From Planctomycetota bacterium (GTDB taxonomy: Bacteria > Planctomycetota > J058 > JAJDCP01), in contig JAJDCP010000082.1 in NCBI GenBank assembly GCA_029260765.1, forward strand, positions 1-64,000: a stretch of DNA of 64,000 bases, in the 5' to 3' direction. The position numbers and the translations under genes were made by a program. Positions 57,977 to 64,000 of this stretch are shown here, one piece after another. Each line of letters begins with the position of its first letter. Position 1 is the first letter of the stretch. The notes below the pieces were generated by a model. It was not told where the DNA came from, did not search any database, and saw only the letters and a list, made by a program, of their open reading frames with translations.

Positions 57977-59095
57977 GTGCTCGAGTCCGCCGTCGATGTG
58001 CTCGCGCAGCTCACGGACAGGGCTGTTGAAGAGGTCTGGGAAGCCACCGAGCCCTCTGCCCGTTGCGAGCTGACGATTTCGCTGCGCAGACTCCGCCACA
58101 GAAGCGGCACCCCCTTCGACGCTGCTTCGGTCGCCGCCCAGCTACAGTCTTTGCCAGGGGTAGCGCAGTGCCAACCACGCAAGTCCCTGCTCGAGCTGCA
58201 GCTGGAGACACCACCGCTGCTGGTTGCCGGGGGTCTGCCCTCGCCCGAGCTGACCGGGCCTACCTGCCTGCTGTTGTCCGACCTGCGCTTCGAGGGCCTC
58301 CGCGCGCTGCTGCTCAGCTCGGCGCTGCTGCGATTGTTCGCTCGCGAGCGTGGTTTTCTGCTGACTGCAGCTGCTGTCGATCCGGCCGGACTCCTGGCCG
58401 CATGGGATGAAGAAGGACTCTGGCAGCAGAGAGAGCCTTCCTCCGTCGGCCTGTTGGTCTTCTGCAAGCAGAGCACGGCAGCTCCGCAGGCCGCCAAGCA
58501 CCTGAAGGTCGGCCCCGTGGTCGCTCGTGGGCAGCCGGCCGACCTGCTAGCGGCCGCCACAGAGCACGCCCTGACGGGGATCGTCTCCCGCCGGCCACGG
58601 CAGGCCGCCCAGGCATTGGCCCGCGCAGCCCTCGCCCTCCGCCTGTTGCGCTATCAACCCAGCCGTCCCGCAGAGCTTCCTCGCTTGGACGATGGCCGCA
58701 CCGACCTCGAGTCGCTGCTCAGTTACGAGGGCGATGGCGCGGCCTTCCTGCTCTGCCAGCGGGCGCGCTGTAGATTGCTGCAACGACGCCTTCCTTCCGC
58801 AGAGCTGCAACCCGCGAGCCTGACGCTGCTCGGAGACGACGACGAAGCCCTGTTGCGCGCGATCTGGCGGCACCGCGAGGTCTATCTGCCCTGCGCCCGG
58901 CGTCGCCTCTCCCCTGCCTTTGTGGCCGATGGGCTGTTGCAGCTGGCCCGCGCCTTCGCGCGCTGTGACACCCGCAGCCGCCTGTTCGACAGCCCTGCGG
59001 GCTGCGAAGCGCTCGGCGCATTGGCTCGAGAGTGCCTGCAGTGTTTCGACGAGGGACTCGCGATCCTCGGACTGGAAGCGCTCGACCTGCTGTAG
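57977..59095 (+). CDS. Degenerate arginyl-tRNA-synthetase-like protein (probable pseudo-enzyme)
   Basis: This 372-residue protein follows the ArgRS layout from end to end but is much shorter than the usual 550-600. Residues 20-80 resemble the N-terminal domain. Around residue 101 SDLRFEGLRALL occupies the place of the HIGH-motif helix (normally HVGHLRS); both His are lost. Residues 175-195 (HLKVGPVVARGQPADLLAAA) match the strand before KMSKS but lack Lys-Met-Ser-Lys. Residues 245-270 (LESLLSYEGDGAAFLLCQRA) match the ArgRS FDGNTAPYLQY helix. Residues 285-370 match the DALR anticodon domain, ending EGLAILGLEAL. The GTG start at 57977 has only a weak ribosome site. Homology is inferred by eye, and function is unknown. 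Confidence 0.68.
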   Translation: MLESAVDVLAQLTDRAVEEVWEATEPSARCELTISLRRLRHRSGTPFDAASVAAQLQSLPGVAQCQPRKSLLELQLETPPLLVAGGLPSPELTGPTCLLLSDLRFEGLRALLLSSALLRLFARERGFLLTAAAVDPAGLLAAWDEEGLWQQREPSSVGLLVFCKQSTAAPQAAKHLKVGPVVARGQPADLLAAATEHALTGIVSRRPRQAAQALARAALALRLLRYQPSRPAELPRLDDGRTDLESLLSYEGDGAAFLLCQRARCRLLQRRLPSAELQPASLTLLGDDDEALLRAIWRHREVYLPCARRRLSPAFVADGLLQLARAFARCDTRSRLFDSPAGCEALGALARECLQCFDEGLAILGLEALDLL

Positions 59096-59100
59096 CTACC

Positions 59101-61131
59101 TCAGCGCCGATACGCAGCAGCCACGCACTCTTCGAGCTCGGCCCAAAGGGCAGACGCCGGGTCCAACGGTCCGGCTTGCGCGCGGATGCGCAGCGCGCCC
59201 GCGACGGCAGCGACCGCCTTGATGGCCGGGTCGTCGCCCGAGAGAGAGGGCAAGGGCCAGGCGGCCAGCTCGGCCTGGCGCTGGTACCCCAGCTCCAGCG
59301 CGTCTACGCGGCCGCGCAAGGTTGTCGAGTTGAGGAAACCGAGCAGCGCGTCGAGACTCCAATCGCAGCCTGCACGCAGGTGCAACGAGGTCACGTCCCT
59401 GCGTTCGAAACAACCCCCAGACTCCAACGCGAACGGGCGCGGGCCGTTGCCCCAATTCGAGGTCACCAGGCGGGGACGCTCAAAGTGGGCTCGCTGACGC
59501 GGCCAATGCAGGCTGTACCAGGCGATACGCCCGCGTTGCACCTCTCTCCGCTTCTCCAGCAACGGCCGAAACCTCTCGAGGTGCCTGCGGACCGCTGGAA
59601 GCTGCTCGAGAACGTCCTCTGTACGCAAGTACAACAGCCAGAATCCGGCAGGTCGATCGATGGCAAAGGAGCGGATGTCCGAATTCCGGAAGGCGGGCAC
59701 CAGCTGCGCATCTGCTTCGGGCCGCAGGCCGAGTGTGACGACTTCCGCCTCGTGCAGCAGAAAGACGCCCACTCCGGGCGCCATGTTCAGTTGGCTGGCC
59801 GCCCTGGCACTCAAACGGTCGGGGTTGGGGACGATGCCCTGTCGCAACTCCACAAGCTCCCCGAGGCGCCTCTCCCCTGCCGCAGACGCCCCTCCGGGCC
59901 CGGCCAGCAGATCGTCGCAGGCTCGCCAGCGCAGCTGCCCGATGCTCGCTGGCGCAGCGCGCACTGCCTCCAGAACCTCGGGGAGGGATTTTTTTTTCGC
60001 GCGCGGCCCCAGCGTGACACAGCGCGTGGTCGCGCCCTGCTGCTTGGAGAGCCGCAGCAGCCAGACCGAGCTGTGCTGGCCCCGGGCCTCCGGGAACACA
60101 GGATAGCGGCCGAAGTCGAGCAGACTCTCGAGGTCGCCGCAGGCGCGAATCCTGGCGCGAAGCTGTCTGGCTCCGGCCGCCCGCAGCCAATAGGATGGGG
60201 TCAACATGCCGATGGCCCCCCCGCTGCGGGTGAGCCGCAGGGCGAGACCGACAAAGAAGTACCAATAGTCCATGCGCGGCCCGCTGACCTCGGGGTACTG
60301 CGCCCTCAGCGGGCGGAACAGGGCCTTCCGACCGCGCTCCCCCAGATAAGGGGGGTTGCACAGCACCAGATCGAAGTCTGTACCCGACCCGGGGAAGAGC
60401 TGGCGCCAGCCCTGCACGGGATCGGCCATGATGTCTTCCGAGCGTGCCCCCCAGAGAGCGTCGGCGGAGCCCAGGGCCAGCTGCTCGATGGGCGGCTCCC
60501 CGACGAACAGCTGCAGACTGAGTTGGGCGACACAACAAGCCAGGGGGTCGAGCTCGACCCCACACAGACAGGCCTCGACCAGCTCACGACGGAGCTTGCT
60601 CGAGCTCCTTCCCGGATCGATGCGCCCCTCGAGCTCATGGACGGCGGCGAGCAGAAAGGCTCCGGCTCCCATGGCAGGGTCGAGTACCCGGGGCCGTGCC
60701 TTGCCCGGCGCAGCGATCGCCGCCAACCCACAAGCAGCCAGGTGCCTGGCCAGGCTCGGCGGGGTATAGAAGCAGCCCCGCGCCTTACGGGCCGCTCTGT
60801 GCGCCGTGTGCGGCAGTGAGCCGGGGGCGGACGCTGCCAGCTCGACCCCCGCGAGCTGCTCATACACCTGCCCCAACCACCAGGGGTTGCCCCGCGCACC
60901 GGCGCAATGCGCCCGCAGGGGTTTGAGCGCCTGAGCTACGCCAGGAAGCGCGAGCTCTGCAGCGATTCCGAGTTGCGCACATGCTTGATCGTGCAGCTTG
61001 CGGTGGGGGCACAGCTCGATGAACAGCGCGGCGAGCATAGCTCGCCGCGTCCGGTCGTTCCAGCTGTCGTGGGTCTGCGGCTCATGGCGGGCCAGGGCTG
61101 CACCCAGCTGACGGAATCCCTCCAGAATCAA
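59101..61131 (-). CDS. Adenine-N6 DNA methyltransferase (Eco57I/TaqI-like), no endonuclease domain seen
   Basis: This 676-residue protein has a helical N-terminal region and then FYTPPSLARHL (residues 121-131), AdoMet motif I DPAMGAGAFL (151-160) and catalytic NPPY (259-262), the gamma-class adenine-methylase order. The C-terminal half, with LVELRQGIVPNPDRL and GFLNSTTLRGRVDAL stretches, fits a TaqI-type DNA-recognition domain. No PD-(D/E)xK nuclease motif is visible and no restriction gene is adjacent, so it may be a solo regulator or half of a distant system. A 9-base homopolymer at 59989-59997 lies in the gene. TTG at 61131 is the best start, just 15 bases after the upstream gene's stop. 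Confidence 0.88.
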   Translation of the reverse strand: MILEGFRQLGAALARHEPQTHDSWNDRTRRAMLAALFIELCPHRKLHDQACAQLGIAAELALPGVAQALKPLRAHCAGARGNPWWLGQVYEQLAGVELAASAPGSLPHTAHRAARKARGCFYTPPSLARHLAACGLAAIAAPGKARPRVLDPAMGAGAFLLAAVHELEGRIDPGRSSSKLRRELVEACLCGVELDPLACCVAQLSLQLFVGEPPIEQLALGSADALWGARSEDIMADPVQGWRQLFPGSGTDFDLVLCNPPYLGERGRKALFRPLRAQYPEVSGPRMDYWYFFVGLALRLTRSGGAIGMLTPSYWLRAAGARQLRARIRACGDLESLLDFGRYPVFPEARGQHSSVWLLRLSKQQGATTRCVTLGPRAKKKSLPEVLEAVRAAPASIGQLRWRACDDLLAGPGGASAAGERRLGELVELRQGIVPNPDRLSARAASQLNMAPGVGVFLLHEAEVVTLGLRPEADAQLVPAFRNSDIRSFAIDRPAGFWLLYLRTEDVLEQLPAVRRHLERFRPLLEKRREVQRGRIAWYSLHWPRQRAHFERPRLVTSNWGNGPRPFALESGGCFERRDVTSLHLRAGCDWSLDALLGFLNSTTLRGRVDALELGYQRQAELAAWPLPSLSGDDPAIKAVAAVAGALRIRAQAGPLDPASALWAELEECVAAAYRR
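59989..59997 (-). repeat. A9 homopolymer within the methyltransferase gene
   Basis: Nine T's on the + strand (nine A's in the coding strand) encode the lysines of RAKKKSLPE near residue 378, between the catalytic and DNA-recognition parts. In a GC-rich genome this is an unusual tract and a likely slippage site. In this sequence the frame is intact. Confidence 0.8.
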
Positions 61132-61146
61132 AGGGTTGCACCCGCC

Positions 61147-61593
61147 TCAGGCCAGCGCGCTCAGGATCTCGTCATTGTTGCGCTGCTGGGGAATATCGTA
61201 GTTCCAGACCTTGGCCACCTTGCCCTCTTCGTCGACCAGCACCGTCGCCCGATGCGTGATGCCCTTGTCGGCGTAGTACAGGCCGTACTGCGCGGCGACG
61301 GCGCCCTTGGGCTGGAAGTCGGCGAGCAGCGGGTAGGTGATGCCCTTGGCCTGGGCGAAAGCCTTGTGGCACCAGACCGAGTCGACCGAAACGCCGAGCA
61401 CTACCGCGTTGGCGCCGTTGAACTTGCTCATGTCGTCGACAAAGCACTCGTGCTCTTTGCTGCAAACCGGCGAGAAGTCGAGCGGGTAGAAGGCGAGAAT
61501 GACTTTCTTGCCCCGGTAGTCGGACAGCTTGTGGGTCTTGTCGTCACTGCCCTTCAGCTCAAAGGCGGGAGCGGGACTGCCTGCTTCGATCAT
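61147..61593 (-). CDS. Peroxiredoxin (AhpE/PrxQ-like)
   Basis: This 148-residue thioredoxin-fold peroxidase reduces hydrogen peroxide and organic peroxides. The peroxidatic Cys is C44 in PLDFSPVCSKE; the Pro and Thr/Ser positions and a downstream Arg (HRATVLVDEEG) complete the active site. The SVWCHKAFAQAKGITYPLLADF stretch is typical of the AhpE-like subgroup. A second Cys (C50) could act as partner, but 1-Cys behaviour is possible. The ATG at 61593 has GGAG seven bases upstream; a longer in-frame start is rejected, as it lies close to the promoter -10. It is the first gene of a unit with the methyltransferase, 15 bases downstream. Confidence 0.92.
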   Translation of the reverse strand: MIEAGSPAPAFELKGSDDKTHKLSDYRGKKVILAFYPLDFSPVCSKEHECFVDDMSKFNGANAVVLGVSVDSVWCHKAFAQAKGITYPLLADFQPKGAVAAQYGLYYADKGITHRATVLVDEEGKVAKVWNYDIPQQRNNDEILSALA

Positions 61594-61647
61594 GACACAT
61601 CTCCATGGCTGGGCGCGCGAGGATGCACGCTGAATTTGAGGCTGGGG

Positions 61648-61676
61648 AGTATAGAAAGCCCCGCGGACTTTGTCCA
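61648..61676 (-). promoter_or_regulatory. Promoter of the peroxiredoxin-methyltransferase unit
   Basis: On the - strand, TGGACA (61676-61671) and TATACT (61653-61648) are 17 bases apart. The predicted transcript starts about 50 bases upstream of the peroxiredoxin ATG. Confidence 0.65.
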
Positions 61677-61699
61677 TAGTTCATCCGGCCTGCGGAACG

Positions 61700-61728
61700 T
61701 TGACACGGCCGTACGCGCAGCATACACT
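61700..61728 (+). promoter_or_regulatory. Promoter of the parvulin gene
   Basis: A perfect TTGACA (61700-61705) and TACACT (61723-61728) are 17 bases apart. The start of transcription would be near 61735, 33 bases before the TTG start at 61768. It lies back to back with the peroxiredoxin promoter. Confidence 0.7.
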
Positions 61729-61767
61729 GGCGCCGTTGTGGATCAGATATAGACTTCAGAGGTCAAG

Positions 61768-62688
61768 TTGAATCAGCCCCTGCAGGCATTCTCCCTCTAC
61801 ACCCGAGCCTGGTTCCTCGTCCTGGCCTGTTGTGTTGTCTCGGTGTCCGGCCAGGACGGTGTGGTCGCCGAGGTCGACGGGCATCCTTTCGATCAGGCAG
61901 AGCTCGAGCACCGCCTGTTCGCCAGGCTCGGACGCCAGTTTACCCAGTACTGCATCGACCTGTACCTCTACGAGCGCGAGGCTGAGCGGCGCGGATTGCG
62001 CGTCGAGGATGGAGAGCTTGAGGTCTTTGTCGAGCTGCGGGCTGCCGAGGCGGAACAGGCTGCTGGAGGCAAGCAGGCCTACCTTGAACTGCTGGCAGCC
62101 CAAGGCTCAAGTCCTGAGGCCGAGAAGCAGCGGCTGCGAGAAGACGGCCGGCCGCTGTTGCTGGCGCAGAAGCTCGTGCGGACCGAACGGGTGCGCGACG
62201 AGGCTCTGCGCATCGCTTTTGAGCTGCGCTACGGGGCGATGCTGCACGCGCGCCACATCCTGGTGCGCTTCGAGGTGCCTGAGGACGAAGACAGCGTCTA
62301 TGTTGCCATGCAGTGTGAAGAGCGCTTGCGGCGCCTTGCTGAGAAGCTCGAAAATGGGGCCTCCTTCGCCAAATTGGCTGAGGAGTATTCGGAAGATCCC
62401 GTCACGCGCGCCGTCGGTGGAGACCTGGGACCCTTGCTGATCGCCGAGCTCGACGCCTCGGTCGCCGCGGCCATCCAGGAGGTTCCAGAAGGCCGCTGGA
62501 GCGAGCCCGTCCAGTCGGGACAGGGCTTCCACATCGTCTATGTAGAGAAGCGCCAGGATGCGACCCAGCGCTTCGAAGATGTTGTCGCCGACATCCGGCG
62601 GGAGCTTTTGCTGCCCGAAGTCGGCGAGGAAGAGATGGAGAGCCTGACGAGGCGCTTGCGCGCGCAGGCAGATATACGATGGAATTGA
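61768..62688 (+). CDS. Secreted parvulin-type peptidyl-prolyl isomerase (PpiC/SurA-like)
   Basis: This 306-residue protein starts at TTG 61768, with AGAGG five bases upstream. A signal peptide or N-terminal anchor (WFLVLACCVVSVSG) is followed by a helical chaperone-like N-terminal region (about residues 35-150). The rotamase domain comes next: HARHILVRF, then FAKLAEEYSEDPVTRAVGGDLGPL and VPEGRWSEPVQSGQGFHIVYVEKR, all standard parvulin landmarks. A helical tail ends the chain. It probably folds exported or outer-membrane proteins in the periplasm. A Cys in the signal hydrophobic core makes a lipoprotein form possible, but the lipobox is poor. It comes before rnfD, from which it is separated by a hairpin. 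Confidence 0.9.
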   Translation: MNQPLQAFSLYTRAWFLVLACCVVSVSGQDGVVAEVDGHPFDQAELEHRLFARLGRQFTQYCIDLYLYEREAERRGLRVEDGELEVFVELRAAEAEQAAGGKQAYLELLAAQGSSPEAEKQRLREDGRPLLLAQKLVRTERVRDEALRIAFELRYGAMLHARHILVRFEVPEDEDSVYVAMQCEERLRRLAEKLENGASFAKLAEEYSEDPVTRAVGGDLGPLLIAELDASVAAAIQEVPEGRWSEPVQSGQGFHIVYVEKRQDATQRFEDVVADIRRELLLPEVGEEEMESLTRRLRAQADIRWN

Positions 62689-62734
62689 GGAACTGAGACG
62701 CTAACCAGGTATTCCGGTTGAGCTTGCAGCGACG

Positions 62735-62756
62735 CCGTCCGCCCAGAGGCGGATGG
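62735..62756 (+). terminator. Hairpin between ppiC-like gene and rnfD
   Basis: CCGTCCGCC pairs with GGCGGATGG (one G-U pair) across a 4-base loop, followed by a T-containing but interrupted tail. It could be a weak terminator or a structured leader of rnfD. Confidence 0.35.
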
Positions 62757-62805
62757 CCTTGTACTTTGCGGCGGCTCTCCGGACACCGCAGAAGGAACGC
62801 ACCCG

Positions 62806-64000
62806 ATGCGCCAACTTCTAGTTTCGAGCTCGCCCCATATCAAGACGAGCGAAAACGTCCCCAAGATCATGTGGACGGTCGTTGTAGCGCTCGTTCCGGC
62901 GTGGCTTGCCGGGATCTACTTCTACGGCATCGGCGCTCTGGCGCTGGGCCTGTCGTGCATCCTGCTCTCGATGCTCTTCGAGTACGCCATCGTCTACATC
63001 CGGACGAAACCGATGCCCAAGGGCGCGGTTCCGCGCAACGACCCGTTCACGCTCGCGGCGACGGGGGAAGTCAGCGCTCGCGAGGTGGCCCTGGCCGAGC
63101 AGAAAAAAGCCGAGCTTGAGGCACACCCGCCGAAACAGAGCTTCTTTTCCAGCCATCGTCACCAGCAAGCCTGGAAGACCTGCATCGACGGCAGCGCTGC
63201 CGTCACGGGCCTTCTGTTTGCGATGATCATCAAGCCGAACACGCTGTACTGGGTGACCGCCCAGGGCGAGGGTGTCAGCGAATGGTACGTGGTGGCCTTC
63301 GGCTGCTTCTTCGCCATCGCGTTGACCAAGCACCTGTTCGGTGGTCTCGGCTGCAACATCTGGAATCCGGCGCTCGCCGCGCGGGCATTCGTGCAGATCT
63401 CGTACGGAAAAGAAGTCAACGGCAAGTTCCTGCACCCCTTCTCCTGGATTGGGGAGAAGAGCCAGGCGTTCTTCGCACAGGCCAGCCAGCTGTCCGCAGA
63501 CGTCCCCGGGCCCGACGAGGCCGCCAAACTCGGCGTCGACGCCATCACGCGCTCGACCCCCCTGGAGTGGTACAAACAGGGCAAGATCGTCTGGTCACTC
63601 GCCCAGGACAAGATCAGCCAGATCGCTGACGTCTTGCCCAAAGGCGACGGGACCGGCTTCAATCTGACCAAGCTTCCGAAGGTCTTGAGCAGCTACCTGC
63701 AGCACGGTGGAGATATGACCGCCGCCGCTGCGGACCTGCACACCAACGGTGTGCTGCCGGCGATGAGCAGCGAGCAGATCGAGGTCGCCTCGCGCACGAT
63801 CTATGACGGACTCTGGACCAACATGGTCGATATGCTTCCGCACCACTGGTTGGGCGGCACCGCAGGCAGCATGGGCGAGACATCTGCGGTGTTGCTGTTG
63901 ATCGGCGGTGTGTTCCTGTGGGCAAAAGGCTACCTCGACTGGCGCGTGCCGATCGGATTCCTGGCGACAGTTGCGCTGATGAGCCTGGTGGTTCCGTACA
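62806..64000 (+). CDS. rnfD: Electron-transport complex subunit RnfD (3'-partial)
   Basis: RnfD is a membrane subunit of the Rnf complex, which links ferredoxin:NAD+ electron transfer to ion pumping. The frame opens at ATG 62806 (AGGA nine bases upstream) and runs off the right edge after 398 codons. Landmarks: SSPHI near the N-terminus, membrane helices, NIWNPALAARAF (about residue 184), the flavin-attachment region DAITRSTPL (about 244; usually SGAT-like, here TRST) and GTAGSMGETSA (about 350). Two extra segments compared with usual RnfD are seen: about 50 charged residues after the second helix and about 75 residues before the last motif. NqrB is the nearest alternative, but the start matches RnfD. 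Confidence 0.88.
   Translation, partial: MRQLLVSSSPHIKTSENVPKIMWTVVVALVPAWLAGIYFYGIGALALGLSCILLSMLFEYAIVYIRTKPMPKGAVPRNDPFTLAATGEVSAREVALAEQKKAELEAHPPKQSFFSSHRHQQAWKTCIDGSAAVTGLLFAMIIKPNTLYWVTAQGEGVSEWYVVAFGCFFAIALTKHLFGGLGCNIWNPALAARAFVQISYGKEVNGKFLHPFSWIGEKSQAFFAQASQLSADVPGPDEAAKLGVDAITRSTPLEWYKQGKIVWSLAQDKISQIADVLPKGDGTGFNLTKLPKVLSSYLQHGGDMTAAAADLHTNGVLPAMSSEQIEVASRTIYDGLWTNMVDMLPHHWLGGTAGSMGETSAVLLLIGGVFLWAKGYLDWRVPIGFLATVALMSLVVPY

Noticed and set aside
59101..61131. Type IIG restriction-modification enzyme (fused nuclease)
   Set aside because: No PD-(D/E)xK or similar nuclease motif was seen in the N-terminal 120 residues, which are mostly helical and short.
1..64000. tRNA, rRNA, tmRNA, RNase P RNA and known riboswitches
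   Set aside because: No cloverleaf-like segments or characteristic conserved motifs were recognised by eye. A covariance-model search would be decisive; a hit in 17016-17689 would be the most likely exception.

Overview
The window is a GC-rich, gene-dense stretch of a Gram-negative (diderm) bacterium. A FadL-type outer-membrane protein, many Sec signal peptides, lipoproteins and an Rnf complex subunit support this. Several traits together fit Planctomycetota or a related uncultured lineage: two Hanks-type Ser/Thr kinases, a secreted HEAT-plus-VWA protein, a secreted alpha/alpha-toroid protein, a STAS protein, and enormous secreted repeat proteins. The phylum is inferred from gene content only; there is no rRNA or tRNA in the window to settle it.

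Region 1 (1-38.2 kb) is dominated by two giant paralogous surface proteins on the + strand. The first is cut by the left edge (at least 5,431 residues) and the second is complete (6,852 residues). Both carry a long array of ASH/HYDIN-like beta-sandwich domains (about 26 and 24), then invasin-like and SbsA-like Ig domains, then PKD-type domains. Both then have an unusual internal module: a poly-Gly tract, Ser-Cys, a hydrophobic helix and basic residues (a Cys-type C-terminal sorting signal), followed directly by a lipobox and about 620-680 further residues with CARDB-like domains. The second giant also has a delta-60-type beta-propeller at its N-terminus and its own strong promoter. A small secreted protein of unknown function lies between them on the other strand.

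Region 2 (38.3-46.9 kb) holds dprA (competence/DNA processing), a carboxymuconolactone-decarboxylase-like protein without the catalytic cysteines, a secreted HEAT-VWA protein, a membrane receptor kinase with an extracytoplasmic Cache-like sensor, a FadL-family porin and a secreted FN3-containing protein.

Region 3 (47-53.7 kb) holds a 1,001-residue lipoprotein of unknown function, a cytosolic Ser/Thr kinase with an N-terminal zinc-ribbon-like Cys cluster, a small four-helix membrane protein, and a 1.2-kb gene-free stretch with palindromic repeats.

Region 4 (53.7-64 kb) holds a toroid protein and then a probable co-directional group: a 59-residue ORF, recN, a STAS-domain protein and a shrunken arginyl-tRNA-synthetase-like protein that has lost its catalytic motifs. 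After it come a solo adenine-N6 DNA methyltransferase with a 9-bp homopolymer inside its gene, an AhpE-like peroxiredoxin, a parvulin-type prolyl isomerase and the 5' part of rnfD. The last pair of transcription units diverges from back-to-back consensus promoters.

The most promising observations are four. (a) The internal sorting-signal/lipobox module is shared by both giants. (b) Cysteines obey an all-or-none pair rule in about 50 ASH repeats, often replaced by an E/R pair in alternate repeats. (c) The ArgRS-like protein looks like a pseudo-enzyme. (d) The DNA methyltransferase is possibly phase-variable.
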